A stretch of DNA of 64,000 bases from Mycobacterium sp. 236(2023) (GTDB taxonomy: Bacteria; Actinomycetota; Actinomycetes; Mycobacteriales; Mycobacteriaceae). The first letter of the stretch is position 1; each line of letters begins with the position of its first letter. Below, in pieces: positions 8,422 through 16,816 of the stretch. The translations under genes were made by a program, and so were the position numbers. The stretch lies in NCBI RefSeq assembly GCF_029623955.1, contig NZ_JARSBP010000002.1, positions 1,674,001 through 1,738,000 on the forward strand, given 5' to 3'. The notes below the pieces were generated by a model. The model worked only from the letters and a program-made list of their open reading frames with translations. It was not told the DNA's origin and did not search any database.

Positions 8422-8884
8422 TGCCCGCTCGCTCGTCGCCGACCTAACTGTCCGCGGGCAGACCGTCGCGACCGCCGAGTCGCTGACCGCCGGCCTGCTC
8501 GCCGCGACATTGGCCGGGGTGCCCGGCGCCAGCGCGGTGCTGCGCGGCGGACTCATCACCTACACCGTCGAAACCAAGACCGGTCTCGCCGGTGTAGCAC
8601 CTGAACTGCTGGCCGAGTTCGGTCCCGTCGCCGAGCCCACCGCGCGGGCGCTGGCTGTCGGTGCGCAGCAGCGATGCCACGCCACCTGGGGTGTCGGGTT
8701 GACCGGGGTGGCCGGGCCCGAACCGCACGGCGGGCACCCGGTCGGTGCGGTGTTCCTCGGACTCGCAGGTCCCGGTGGCACCGATGTCGTCGAGTTGCAG
8801 CTCGCGGGCAGTCGCTGGGACATCCGCGTCGCCGCCGTGCACGCCGCTGTGCAGCGTTTACGCGCCGTCGTCGAGAGCCAATGA
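8396..8884 (+). CDS. CinA C-terminal domain protein (PncC-type nicotinamide-nucleotide amidohydrolase)
   Basis: 162 residues made only of the CinA C-terminal domain. TVATAESLTAG holds the active-site Ser region, and GLTGVAGPEPHGGHPVG is the conserved Gly/Pro loop. Family members deamidate NMN to recycle NAD by-products. Only this domain is present, as is common in actinobacteria. GTG start inside the end of pgsA3, so it is translationally coupled. The order pgsA-cinA-clgR is common in related genera, but cinA is missing at this place in M. tuberculosis. Confidence 0.85.
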   Translation: MDDPLITDDARSLVADLTVRGQTVATAESLTAGLLAATLAGVPGASAVLRGGLITYTVETKTGLAGVAPELLAEFGPVAEPTARALAVGAQQRCHATWGVGLTGVAGPEPHGGHPVGAVFLGLAGPGGTDVVELQLAGSRWDIRVAAVHAAVQRLRAVVESQ

Positions 8885-8901
8885 CACCGGCCGGCGGTTT
8901 C

Positions 8902-8929
8902 GGGAACCATCTCGGCGACATCATGCGTT
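8902..8929 (+). promoter_or_regulatory. SigE-type promoter of the clgR-pspA operon
   Basis: GGGAACCA, then 16 bases, then CGTT matches the mycobacterial SigE consensus GGGAACYA-N15/16-CGTT. The predicted transcript start lies about 25 bases before the clgR ATG. clgR is a known SigE target in M. tuberculosis. No transcript data were seen here. Confidence 0.65.
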
Positions 8930-8961
8930 GGTCTGGGTAGTCGAGACGAGGAGGACGCGCG

Positions 8962-9282
8962 ATGACCACATTGCTGCGCGAGGTAATCGGCGACGTGCTG
9001 CGTCGCGCCCGGGTCGAGCAGGGCCGCACCCTGCGCGAGGTGTCGGACTCGGCGCGGGTGAGCCTGGGCTACCTGTCCGAGGTGGAGCGGGGCCGCAAGG
9101 AAGCCTCGAGCGAACTCCTCGGCGCGATCTGCAACGCCCTGGCCGTCCCGCTGTCACGGGTGCTCTCGGAGGCCGGCGACGAACTGGCCGTGGAGGAATC
9201 GCGCGCCGCCGCGGGAACCGCCAACATCGACGTCACGACCAAGGTCGTCATTCCGCAGGTCGTCTCGATGGCTGTTGCCTGA
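8962..9282 (+). CDS. clgR: Transcriptional activator ClgR (Clp gene regulator)
   Basis: 106 residues with an XRE-type helix-turn-helix at about 11-66 ([31 protein letters not shown]). It is the orthologue of Rv2745c, which activates clpP1P2/clpC and the psp genes under envelope stress. It ends in a small hydrophobic tail (VVSMAVA), compatible with the C-terminal degron by which ClgR is turned over by ClpP; that role is inferred. The ATG has AGGAGG about 8 bases upstream. It is driven by the SigE-type promoter just upstream and followed by pspA and pspM. Confidence 0.93.
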   Translation: MTTLLREVIGDVLRRARVEQGRTLREVSDSARVSLGYLSEVERGRKEASSELLGAICNALAVPLSRVLSEAGDELAVEESRAAAGTANIDVTTKVVIPQVVSMAVA

Positions 9283-9406
9283 CCGGTCGAGCGTGCAGGG
9301 GTGTGGTGATCTGCGCGGAACCGATAAGTTGGGGTCAAGCAGTTGCCGGTAAGTCACCGGACTCGATCAAGACGACGCTCGACAGACACGAAGGCGGAAT
9401 GAACTC

Positions 9407-10225
9407 ATGGCCAATCCGTTCAGCAAGGCGTGGAAGTACCTCATGGCGCTTTTCAGCTCCAAGGTCGACGAGTACGCCGATCCGAAGGTGCAGATCCAGC
9501 AGGCCATCGAAGAGGCTCAGCGGCAGCACCAGGCGCTGACCCAGCAGGCCGCTCAGGTGATCGGCAACCAGCGTCAGCTCGAGATGCGACTCAACCGCCA
9601 GCTCGCCGACATCGAGAAGCTCCAGGTCAACGTCCGTCAGGCCCTGACCTTGGCTGACCAGGCCGTCGCCGCCGGTGACGCCAACAAGGCGACCGAGTAC
9701 AACAACGCTGCCGAGGCGTTCGCCGCGCAGCTGGTCACCGCCGAGCAGAGCGTCGAAGACCTCAAGGGTCTGCACGACCAGGCGCTGCAGGCGGCCGGCC
9801 AGGCCAAGAAGGCTGTCGAGCAGAACGCGATGATGCTGCAGACGAAGATCGCCGAGCGCACCAAGCTGCTGTCCCAGCTCGAGCAGGCGAAGATGCAGGA
9901 GCAGGTCAGCGCGTCGCTGCAGTCGATGAGTGAGCTTGCCGCACCGGGCAACACGCCCAGCCTCGACGAGGTGCGCGACAAGATCGAACGCCGCTACGCC
10001 AACGCGATCGGCTCGGCCGAGCTGGCGCAGAATTCGGTGCAGGGCCGGATGATGGAGGTCCAGCAGGCCAGCGTGCAGATGGCAGGACACTCCCGGCTGG
10101 AGCAGATCCGGGCGTCGATGCGCGGAGATCAGCTGCCCACCGGCAATTCGGCTGGTGCCGCCGCTCCTCAGACTCCGGCCGCCCCGGCCGCCAACCCGAC
10201 ACCGGAAAATCCGCTGTCGCAATAA
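9407..10225 (+). CDS. pspA: PspA/IM30 family phage-shock protein (35 kDa antigen)
   Basis: 272 residues, nearly all amphipathic and coiled-coil helix, starting with the membrane-binding [21 protein letters not shown]. Long Gln/Ala-rich helices follow (about 25-220), and the tail is low-complexity Ala/Pro/Gln. Orthologue of Rv2744c. PspA binds and protects damaged inner membrane and in mycobacteria holds ClgR in check. It lies 124 bases after clgR and 18 bases before pspM. A weak AAGG lies about 10 bases before the ATG. Confidence 0.93.
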   Translation: MANPFSKAWKYLMALFSSKVDEYADPKVQIQQAIEEAQRQHQALTQQAAQVIGNQRQLEMRLNRQLADIEKLQVNVRQALTLADQAVAAGDANKATEYNNAAEAFAAQLVTAEQSVEDLKGLHDQALQAAGQAKKAVEQNAMMLQTKIAERTKLLSQLEQAKMQEQVSASLQSMSELAAPGNTPSLDEVRDKIERRYANAIGSAELAQNSVQGRMMEVQQASVQMAGHSRLEQIRASMRGDQLPTGNSAGAAAPQTPAAPAANPTPENPLSQ

Positions 10226-10243
10226 CATTCGCAGGAGTATGTC

Positions 10244-11062
10244 GTGAGTTCTCGGACCGGCCGACCCGAAGCCTGGCGCTCGCTGGCGCAACGCGGCGTC
10301 GACACCGCCGCGGAGTGGTCGGGCCTAATGGCCGAGAAGCTCAACGCCGCGGCCGATCCGCGCGCCAAGCTGCTGCGGAAGCGGCGCTGGGCGCTGCGGC
10401 TCGGATGGTTCTTCACCGTGTCGGCGGTCTTCTGGGTGGGCGTGACGGCGCTGCTGGCGTCGTGGAGCACGCCGGTGTGGGCGCTGTTCATCCCGTCACC
10501 CATCGCCGTCGGCGCCGCCTTCCTGGCGACGCTGGCCTTTCTGCGGTATCGCTGGCTGCGCGGCGAACCGCTGCCGCCGCAGCGCACCCAGGGGCTGCGC
10601 CGGTTGCCGCCATGGGGTTCGGCGGCACGTCAGCCGATGGCCGCGCTGGCAGCCTCCGAGCGGGGCTTCGTCTCGCTGCTCGGCATCCTTGAGCGCGGCC
10701 AGATGCTGCCCGCCGGTGAACTTCTCGAATTGCGCGTCGCCGCCGAGCAGACGGTGGCCACCATGGCGGCGACCGCGACGGAGGTGGTGTCGATGGAGAA
10801 GACCGTCAAGTCCTCGCCGCAGTCCCGGGGCTACCTGACGCCGACGATCACAGCATTCACCACGCAACTCGACCGCGGCGCCCGTCAGTACAACGACATG
10901 GTCACGGCCGCAGCGCAATTGGTGTCGGCAGCGAATTCCGGAAACATGTCGAGCTCACCGATGTCGCAACGCCGCTACCGAGACGAACTCGGAATGGCCA
11001 CCGATCGGCTGACGGGGTGGGCCCAGGCCTTCGACGAGCTGGGCCGTCTCAAGCAGGCCTAG
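10244..11062 (+). CDS. pspM: Phage-shock membrane protein PspM (Rv2743c family)
   Basis: 272 residues with two membrane helices (about 51-73 and 78-97), a basic N-terminus and a long helical C-terminal part. It matches Rv2743c, named PspM, the membrane partner of PspA in the four-gene Psp system of M. tuberculosis. GTG start with GGAG about 9 bases upstream. The fourth gene of that system, pspN (Rv2742c), is absent: the next gene is ephG, facing the other way with a 4-base overlap. Confidence 0.82.
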   Translation: MSSRTGRPEAWRSLAQRGVDTAAEWSGLMAEKLNAAADPRAKLLRKRRWALRLGWFFTVSAVFWVGVTALLASWSTPVWALFIPSPIAVGAAFLATLAFLRYRWLRGEPLPPQRTQGLRRLPPWGSAARQPMAALAASERGFVSLLGILERGQMLPAGELLELRVAAEQTVATMAATATEVVSMEKTVKSSPQSRGYLTPTITAFTTQLDRGARQYNDMVTAAAQLVSAANSGNMSSSPMSQRRYRDELGMATDRLTGWAQAFDELGRLKQA

Positions 11063-11520
11063 AACTTCGGGCGCAGCGCAGGGATGAAGATCCCCGGCAG
11101 GGCGCGCAGCGGCGCCTTCACCATGAAGTCGAACATGTCGAAATAGTCGCGCCACAGCGTGATCTGGCCCGCCTCGTCGATGTCGAACCGGCCGCACACC
11201 CAGAACTGCAGCCGCAGCGGGCCCAGGATGATCGCGTCCGTGCGCTCGGTCAGGACCGTGCCATCGTCATCGGTGGAGATGCTGTGGAACTTCACCGCGA
11301 AACCGCCCTTGCCCTCGGCGCGGCGCAGCATCGACAGGATCCGGGAGCGCCCGCGGATCGACGGCAGGCCGACGTTCTGCCAGACCAGGCCGGGGGCAGC
11401 CAGAGTCTCGAAGGTGTCGAAGTCGTTGTCTTCGAGTGCGAACAGGAACTGCTGCACGGTCGCAATGCGATCGTCGCGATGACGCGCAGTCACAGCCGTG
11501 GGAAGTGCCTCGTCAGTCAT
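11059..11520 (-). CDS. ephG: Limonene-1,2-epoxide hydrolase family protein (EphG)
   Basis: A 153-residue cone-shaped LEH fold. Active-site groups of limonene epoxide hydrolase can be placed: W47-Q-N49 (Tyr-Gln-Asn in the Rhodococcus enzyme), R93-T-D95 and the Asp in WRDYFD (about 125-128). It probably opens sterol or fatty epoxides, as reported for the M. tuberculosis Rv2740 orthologue. The ATG at 11520 lies 8 bases after a TAGGCT -10 box. Convergent with pspM and divergent from the glycosyltransferase. Confidence 0.85.
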   Translation of the reverse strand: MTDEALPTAVTARHRDDRIATVQQFLFALEDNDFDTFETLAAPGLVWQNVGLPSIRGRSRILSMLRRAEGKGGFAVKFHSISTDDDGTVLTERTDAIILGPLRLQFWVCGRFDIDEAGQITLWRDYFDMFDFMVKAPLRALPGIFIPALRPKF

Positions 11521-11528
11521 AGCGCCCG

Positions 11529-11534
11529 AGCCTA
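11529..11534 (-). promoter_or_regulatory. -10 hexamer of a leaderless ephG promoter
   Basis: TAGGCT on the minus strand, 8 bases before the ephG ATG. Confidence 0.45.
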
Positions 11535-11563
11535 GCCACCACGGCTGTGGCAGGGTAGCCCGC

Positions 11564-12736
11564 ATGCGTGTTGCCGTGGTCGCGGGACCCGACCCGGGAC
11601 ACGCCTTTCCGGCGATTGCGCTGTGCCTGAAATTTCTCGCTGCAGGCGATGTCCCGACCCTGTTGACCGGCACGAAGTGGCTCGATGTCGCCCGTGCGGA
11701 GGGGATCGACGCGATCGAACTGGACGGGCTGGACGCGACAGACGTCGACGACGACGGCGATGCCGGGGCGAAGATCCATCAGCGCGCCGCCCGGATGGCG
11801 GTGCTGAACCGGTCCCGCATCGACGATCTGCGAGCCGATCTGGTGGTCTCGGATTCGATCACGGTCTGTGGCGGGCTGGCCGCCGACCTGCTCGGGGTCC
11901 CGTGGGTGGAGCTGAACACCCATCCGCTGTACCGCCCGTCGAAAGGGTTGCCGCCGGTGGGCAGCGGGTTGGCGCCGGGGGTGGGGCTTCGGGGGCGGTT
12001 GCGTGACGTCGTCCTGCGGGCGCTGAGCGCGCGATCGTGGCGGGCCGGGCTGCGCCAGCGAGCCGAGGCACGCGCCGGGATAGGCCTGCCCGTGCACGAT
12101 CCCGGTCCGCTGCGTCGACTCATCGCGACGCTGCCGGCACTGGAGGTGCCGCGTCCGGACTGGCCGGCCGAAGCCGTGGTCGTCGGACCGCTGCACTTCG
12201 AGCCGACCACCGACCTGCTGACGCTGCCGCCCGGGGACGGGCCGGTCGTCGTCGTCGCTCCGTCGACCGCGATGACCGGAGCCGACGGCCTCGTCGAGCT
12301 GGCGCTCTCGGCGCTGGTGCCCGGCGACGTGCTCCCGGAGGGGTCGCGGGTGGTCGTGTCCCGGCTCGACGGCGCCGACTCCGAGGTTCCGCGGTGGGCG
12401 GTGGTCGGGCTCGGTCGGCAGGACGAGCTGTTGTCGCGCGCCGATCTGCTGATCTGTGGCGGCGGGCACGGCACGGTCGCGAAATCGTTGCTCGCCGGGG
12501 TTCCCATGGTCGTCGTCCCGGGTGGGGGAGACCAGTGGGAGATCGCCAACAGGCTTGTGCGCCAAGGGAGTGCGCAGCTGGTTCGGCCGTTGACGGCCGA
12601 TGCGCTGGTCTCCTCGGTGCGCGATGTGCTCGGCTCACCGCGCTATCGGGACGCTGCTGTGCGGGCCGGCGCAGGCGTGTCCGACGTCGCCGATCCGGTA
12701 CGGGTGTGCCATGACGCGCTACGCGCCTCGGCGTAG
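11564..12736 (+). CDS. Glycosyltransferase, UDP-glucuronosyl/GT-B (GT1-like) family
   Basis: 390 residues with the two Rossmann-like halves of GT-B enzymes. The N-terminus is MRVAVVAGPDPGHAFPAIAL. The C-terminal half has the donor-site segment LLSRADLLICGGGHGTVAKSLLAGVPMVVVP with GGGDQWEIANRL, typical of nucleoside-diphosphate-sugar binding. Orthologue of Rv2739c. Sugar and acceptor are unknown; relatives include macrolide and phenolic glycosyltransferases. ATG chosen at 11564 because the conserved first strand begins there. Confidence 0.85.
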   Translation: MRVAVVAGPDPGHAFPAIALCLKFLAAGDVPTLLTGTKWLDVARAEGIDAIELDGLDATDVDDDGDAGAKIHQRAARMAVLNRSRIDDLRADLVVSDSITVCGGLAADLLGVPWVELNTHPLYRPSKGLPPVGSGLAPGVGLRGRLRDVVLRALSARSWRAGLRQRAEARAGIGLPVHDPGPLRRLIATLPALEVPRPDWPAEAVVVGPLHFEPTTDLLTLPPGDGPVVVVAPSTAMTGADGLVELALSALVPGDVLPEGSRVVVSRLDGADSEVPRWAVVGLGRQDELLSRADLLICGGGHGTVAKSLLAGVPMVVVPGGGDQWEIANRLVRQGSAQLVRPLTADALVSSVRDVLGSPRYRDAAVRAGAGVSDVADPVRVCHDALRASA

Positions 12737-12739
12737 GTT
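12734..12739 (+). promoter_or_regulatory. -10 hexamer of a leaderless DUF3046 promoter
   Basis: TAGGTT begins with the stop codon of the glycosyltransferase gene and ends 6 bases before the GTG at 12746. The next gene can therefore be transcribed on its own. Confidence 0.45.
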
Positions 12740-12745
12740 GGGCCT

Positions 12746-12940
12746 GTGCGGCTGACGGAATTCCAGGAACTGGTCGAGGGGCAGTTCGGTGCTGTTCGAG
12801 CATCGTCGATGCTGATGGACCACGTGCTGACCGCCGTCGGTGGCCGCACCGCGGCGCAGGCCATCGAGGACGGTGTCGAGCCGCGCGATGTCTGGCGGGC
12901 GTTGTGTGCCGATTTCGACGTTCCGCGCGACCAGTGGTGA
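12746..12940 (+). CDS. DUF3046 small protein (Rv2738c family)
   Basis: 64 residues, conserved upstream of recA across actinobacteria. It starts MRLTEFQELVEGQFG and ends ALCADFDVPRDQW. Mostly helical, no catalytic motif seen. Function unknown. The GTG start is preceded by a -10 box at leaderless spacing. The OsmC gene follows 9 bases later, so the two may share a message. Confidence 0.85.
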   Translation: MRLTEFQELVEGQFGAVRASSMLMDHVLTAVGGRTAAQAIEDGVEPRDVWRALCADFDVPRDQW

Positions 12941-12949
12941 GGTCTGCCG

Positions 12950-13429
12950 ATGGCACGCCATGACTACGAGATCACCCTCACCTGGACGGGCGATCGGGGG
13001 ACCGGCACCAGCGACCACCGCTCCTACTCGCGGGACCACGTGGTCGGCGCCGACGGGTATCCCCCGATCGACGGGTCGTCGGATCCGGCGTTCCGCGGCA
13101 CCCCGGCGCGGTGGAATCCCGAGCAGCTCTATGTCGCGTCCATCGCCCAGTGCCACATGCTGTGGTATCTGCACCTCGCGGCGCAGGCAGGCATCACCGT
13201 CACCGGGTACTCCGACCGTCCCACCGCGGTGATGGTCGAAGAGGCCAGTGGCGCAGGACAGTTCGAGAGTGTGACGCTCAATCCGGTGGTGACCGTGCTG
13301 CCCGGGTGTGATGCCGACCTCGCGCAGGAACTCCACGATCGGGTCGGCGAGTACTGCTTCATCGCCCGATCGGTGAACACTCCCATCCATCACCACTCCA
13401 CGATCCGGGTGTCGACCACCGCGACGTAA
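12950..13429 (+). CDS. OsmC/Ohr family peroxiredoxin-like protein
   Basis: 159 residues with the OsmC fold and both family cysteines: Cys68 in SIAQCHMLWYLH and Cys136 in GEYCFIARSV. These reduce organic hydroperoxides in characterised relatives. The ATG has GAGG about 8 bases upstream. It sits between DUF3046 and recA, a place where M. tuberculosis has no such gene, so it is probably a lineage-specific insertion or loss. Next to recA it may add oxidative-damage protection, but co-regulation is not shown. Confidence 0.87.
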   Translation: MARHDYEITLTWTGDRGTGTSDHRSYSRDHVVGADGYPPIDGSSDPAFRGTPARWNPEQLYVASIAQCHMLWYLHLAAQAGITVTGYSDRPTAVMVEEASGAGQFESVTLNPVVTVLPGCDADLAQELHDRVGEYCFIARSVNTPIHHHSTIRVSTTAT

Positions 13430-13458
13430 AGCGTCGCCCGTCGGCGTGTCCACTTGAA

Positions 13459-13474
13459 TCGAACACCTGTTCGT
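13459..13474. promoter_or_regulatory. LexA (SOS) box upstream of recA
   Basis: TCGAAC-ACCT-GTTCGT differs from the mycobacterial palindrome TCGAAC-N4-GTTCGA at one base. A TACTGT -10 hexamer follows at 13476-13481, so LexA bound here would block that promoter. Confidence 0.85.
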
Positions 13475-13516
13475 CTACTGTGGGTGGAGTTCGACCGCAG
13501 ACATCGCACGAAGGAC

Positions 13517-13539
13517 TTGTCGGAGCCTTGATCTAGCGT
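13517..13539 (+). promoter_or_regulatory. RecA-NDp (PafBC-type) promoter of recA
   Basis: TTGTCGGAG, 8 bases, TAGCGT fits the published RecA-NDp consensus tTGTCRgtg-N8-TAnnnT. This is the LexA/RecA-independent DNA-damage promoter of mycobacteria, activated by PafBC. It lies 55 bases before the ATG and downstream of the LexA-controlled promoter. Confidence 0.75.
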
Positions 13540-13593
13540 CACGGCCAACCGACCGAGAACCGGTCAACAACGACTACCGGAAGAGGTATCACC

Positions 13594-14646
13594 ATGGCAC
13601 CGCAGGCCCCTGATCGCGAGAAGGCCCTCGAGCTCGCACTCGCACAGATCGACAAGAACTTCGGCAAGGGTTCGGTGATGCGGCTCGGCGAGGATGTCCG
13701 CCCGCCGATCTCGGTCATCCCCACCGGCTCGATCGCGCTGGACGTCGCGCTCGGCATCGGCGGGCTGCCCCGCGGCCGCGTCATCGAGATCTACGGTCCG
13801 GAATCCTCCGGTAAGACCACCGTCGCGTTGCACGCCGTTGCCAATGCCCAGGCTGCCGGCGGTATCGCGGCCTTCATCGACGCCGAGCACGCGCTGGATC
13901 CGGAGTACGCCAAGAAGCTCGGCGTGGACACCGACGCGCTGCTGGTGTCCCAGCCGGACACCGGTGAGCAGGCCCTGGAGATCGCCGACATGCTGGTGCG
14001 TTCCGGCGCGCTGGACATCCTGGTCATCGACTCGGTGGCCGCGCTGGTGCCGCGCGCCGAGATCGAGGGCGAGATGGGTGACAGCCACGTCGGTCTGCAG
14101 GCCCGCCTGATGAGCCAGGCGCTGCGCAAGATGACCGGTGCGCTGAACAATTCCGGCACCACCGCGATCTTCATCAACCAGCTGCGCGAGAAGATCGGCG
14201 TGATGTTCGGTTCGCCCGAAACCACCACGGGCGGTAAGGCACTGAAGTTCTACGCCTCGGTGCGTCTGGACGTCCGGCGCATCGAGACACTCAAGGACGG
14301 CACCGACGCCGTCGGCAACCGCACCAGGGTCAAGGTCGTCAAGAACAAGGTGTCCCCGCCGTTCAAGCAGGCCGAGTTCGACATCCTGTACGGCCGCGGC
14401 ATCAGCCGGGAAGGCTCGCTCATCGACATGGGCGTCGAGCACGGCTTCATCCGCAAGTCCGGATCATGGTTCACCTACGACGGTGAGCAGTTGGGTCAGG
14501 GCAAGGAGAACGCTCGGAACTTCATGCTGGAGAACCCCGATGTGGCCAACGAGATCGAGAAGAAGATCAAAGAGAAGCTCGGTATCGGAGCCCAGCTGAC
14601 CGATGACGTCGCCGATGACGCTCTTCCCGCTCCCGTCGACTTCTGA
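13594..14646 (+). CDS. recA: Recombinase RecA
   Basis: 350 residues, the full length of a normal RecA. Walker A is GPESSGKT (about 68-75), Walker B is [14 protein letters not shown], and the L2 region [20 protein letters not shown] is intact. Unlike M. tuberculosis recA, there is no intein. SD-like GAAGAGG lies about 10 bases upstream. Two DNA-damage controls precede it. recX starts inside its last 44 bases. RecA drives strand exchange and LexA self-cleavage. Confidence 0.98.
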   Translation: MAPQAPDREKALELALAQIDKNFGKGSVMRLGEDVRPPISVIPTGSIALDVALGIGGLPRGRVIEIYGPESSGKTTVALHAVANAQAAGGIAAFIDAEHALDPEYAKKLGVDTDALLVSQPDTGEQALEIADMLVRSGALDILVIDSVAALVPRAEIEGEMGDSHVGLQARLMSQALRKMTGALNNSGTTAIFINQLREKIGVMFGSPETTTGGKALKFYASVRLDVRRIETLKDGTDAVGNRTRVKVVKNKVSPPFKQAEFDILYGRGISREGSLIDMGVEHGFIRKSGSWFTYDGEQLGQGKENARNFMLENPDVANEIEKKIKEKLGIGAQLTDDVADDALPAPVDF

Positions 14647-15169
14647 CGCCGGCGCGGCCGACAAGTCCGACAAGCGCGCCGAGCAGGCGCGGGCCCTGTG
14701 CCTGCGCCTGCTCACCGCGCGGGCGCGGACCCGCGCGGAGCTGGAAGCGCAGCTCGCCAAGCGCGGATACCCCGACGACGTCAGCGCTTCGGTCCTCGAC
14801 AGGCTGACGCAGGTCGGGCTTGTCGACGACGAGGACTTCGCCGAGCAGTGGGTACGGTCCCGGCGGCAGAACGCTGGAAAAGGCAAGCGTGCGTTGGCCG
14901 CTGAGTTGCGGAACAAGGGTGTCGATTCCGAGGTGATCGACTCCGCGCTGGCCGACATCGACGCCGGCGCCGAGCGCAGCCGCGCCGAACAGTTGGTCCG
15001 CGACAAGCTGCGCCGCGAGAAGCTCGGCGATCCTGGTGACAGGGATGCCGAAAACAAGGTGGCGCGGCGCTTGGTCGGGATGCTGGCCCGGCGGGGCTAT
15101 CACCAGTCGATGGCCTTGGACGTCGTGACCGCGGAACTCGCGAGCGAGCGGGAACGGCGGCGGGTGTAG
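14603..15169 (+). CDS. recX: Regulatory protein RecX
   Basis: 188 residues made of tandem three-helix RecX repeats (for example [22 protein letters not shown], then [15 protein letters not shown]). RecX caps and inhibits RecA filaments. The gene starts inside recA (44-base overlap), as in other mycobacteria, so it is coupled to recA. ATGs at 14603 and 14615 are both possible. Confidence 0.93.
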   Translation: MTSPMTLFPLPSTSDAGAADKSDKRAEQARALCLRLLTARARTRAELEAQLAKRGYPDDVSASVLDRLTQVGLVDDEDFAEQWVRSRRQNAGKGKRALAAELRNKGVDSEVIDSALADIDAGAERSRAEQLVRDKLRREKLGDPGDRDAENKVARRLVGMLARRGYHQSMALDVVTAELASERERRRV

Positions 15170-15179
15170 CGCACCGCCG

Positions 15180-15449
15180 TCAGGTCGTTCGCGGCGCCCG
15201 CCAGGACGGCGCCGCGAGGTCGGCCGCCAAACTCCGGGTCACCACCTTGCGCACGGCGATCACGAGGGCGACCCCGGCCAGCGCAGCCCAGGTCGAATCC
15301 ACGCTGAGGCGCAGAAGTCCCGCAGCGGTCAACAGTTCCAGCACCACCCGCAGAACGAGGAGTGGTTGTCGGAACACGGCCAGCCCAACCACGCCGAGGA
15401 CGATGCCCGCCGCCGCGATCACCCACGACACGGAGATGACGAAACTCAT
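15180..15449 (-). CDS. Small membrane protein paired with a DUF1622 protein
   Basis: 89 residues with two or three hydrophobic helices (FVISVSWVIAAAGIVLGVVGLAV, then LLVLRVVLELLTAAGLL, then a third around WAALAGVALVIAV) and a basic tail. No family recognised with certainty. It starts inside the last codons of the DUF1622 gene (4-base overlap), so the two are almost surely partners. Not present in the M. tuberculosis recX neighbourhood. Confidence 0.65.
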   Translation of the reverse strand: MSFVISVSWVIAAAGIVLGVVGLAVFRQPLLVLRVVLELLTAAGLLRLSVDSTWAALAGVALVIAVRKVVTRSLAADLAAPSWRAPRTT

Positions 15450-15838
15450 GGGGAGGGCGGCGGTTTCTTCAGCAATGCGATCTCGGCCTGCTCCTGGGCG
15501 ATCTCGCGATTGAGGAAGTAGTTGAGGATCGTGCGGATCGCCGCGATCGCGGCCAGCTTGCCGATCTCCTCGAACGACGGCGAGATCGCCGTGCGCAGGA
15601 CGTCGGCGGCGAGCTGAAACTCCAGCCCCAGCACCAGGAAACGGGCCAGCGTCAGACGCACCGCCGAGAACTGGTTGATGTCACGCCGTCCCAACGCGAC
15701 GACGAACTTCGCGATGGCGACGACCGCCCCGATCATGATCACCACGGCGCCGCACGCCTCGATCAGGCGGACCATCAGGTCCACCGCGTCGCGCAGCGTC
15801 GACTCGGGAAGAAGTTCGAAGGCCTGCAGGGTGGTCAT
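15446..15838 (-). CDS. DUF1622 family membrane protein
   Basis: 130 residues with two clear membrane helices (about 21-43 and 59-85) and a charged helical C-terminus. RRDINQFSAVRLTLARFLVLGLEFQLAADVL is typical of DUF1622. Function unknown. It overlaps the next small membrane gene and follows the gluD permease by 11 bases, so it could be read from the glu operon. Confidence 0.75.
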   Translation of the reverse strand: MTTLQAFELLPESTLRDAVDLMVRLIEACGAVVIMIGAVVAIAKFVVALGRRDINQFSAVRLTLARFLVLGLEFQLAADVLRTAISPSFEEIGKLAAIAAIRTILNYFLNREIAQEQAEIALLKKPPPSP

Positions 15839-15849
15839 GGAAGCAGACC

Positions 15850-16728
15850 TCAGACGCCGCGGCTGCGGTCGCCCTGCAGTTCGAGCGGTTCGGCCTCCAT
15901 GGGCGCAGGTCCCTTGCTGGAACGGCGCAGGCGTCGCTCCAGCAGCGTCGCCAACCACGACAGCGTGAAGTTCAACGCGATCATCAGTGCAGCGATCACG
16001 ATCAGCGCGGGGATGTAATTGCCGTAGGCCGAACCGATCACGGTTCCCTGTCGGACCATTTCGACGAACGTGATCTGGTATCCGAGCGCGGTGTCCTTCA
16101 GGACGACGACGAGCTGCGAGATGAGCACCGGCAGCATCGACGTGATCGCCTGGGGGAGCAGGATCGAGCGCATCGTCTGGCCCCAGGTCAGACCCAGAGC
16201 CGAGGCCGCCTCGGCCTGTCCGCGGGGCAGCGCGTGGACACCGGCGCGCACGATCTCGGCGATGACGGCGCCGTTGTAGAGCGTCAGGCCCGTGATGACA
16301 CCGGCCAGCGCGAGGTGCTGGGACGGGAACACCTCGTAGAACGCGTACAGGAAGTACGCGAAGATCATCATGATCAGCACCGGCACCGCGCGGAAGAACT
16401 CCACGAATACCGATGACACCCAACGGATTCCGGTGTGCGTCGACAAGCGGCCGACACCCATCACGAACCCGAGCGCCAGCGCCAACACGATCGACACCGC
16501 CGCCGCCGTCAAGGTGCCTTCGATCCCCGGCAGGACGTAGGTGCGCCACAGATCGCCGGTCAGGAACGGTTCCCACTTCTCGGCCGTCAGCTGGCCCCGT
16601 GCATCGAGGCGCGAGTAGACCACCCAGGCGATGGCCAGGACGACGACGATCGTGACCGCGGTGACGATCCGGTTGCGGATCCGGGCGCGCGGCCCCGGCG
16701 CGTCGAAGAGAACGGACGACCCGGTCAC
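15850..16728 (-). CDS. gluD: Glutamate ABC transporter permease GluD
   Basis: About 292 residues. Inner-membrane permease of the His/Glu/Gln/Arg family. An N-terminal helix precedes the core domain, which holds the EAA loop (GQAEAASALGLTWGQTM-x-I-LLPQA). The core sequence FRAVPVLIMMIFAYFLYAF is typical. The GTG at 16728 gives the usual start SSVLFDAPGPRAR; a TTG at 16758 would add 10 residues. Last of four genes in the order A-B-C-D. Confidence 0.87.
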   Translation of the reverse strand: MTGSSVLFDAPGPRARIRNRIVTAVTIVVVLAIAWVVYSRLDARGQLTAEKWEPFLTGDLWRTYVLPGIEGTLTAAAVSIVLALALGFVMGVGRLSTHTGIRWVSSVFVEFFRAVPVLIMMIFAYFLYAFYEVFPSQHLALAGVITGLTLYNGAVIAEIVRAGVHALPRGQAEAASALGLTWGQTMRSILLPQAITSMLPVLISQLVVVLKDTALGYQITFVEMVRQGTVIGSAYGNYIPALIVIAALMIALNFTLSWLATLLERRLRRSSKGPAPMEAEPLELQGDRSRGV

Positions 16729-16816
16729 CGCACACCAGACCTTCGCGAGCAGACGCAAACTCGCACGTTCGAGGGCAAAAAAGTGTGATTCTTTGTCTGC
16801 TCGCGGTCAGCGCTCA

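Noticed and set aside
9317..9344. GGAAC...GTT upstream of pspA as a second SigE promoter
   Set aside because: The spacer is 20 bases to GTT, longer than the 18-19 at sigB and clgR, and the -10 lacks CGTT. pspA is better explained by read-through from clgR.
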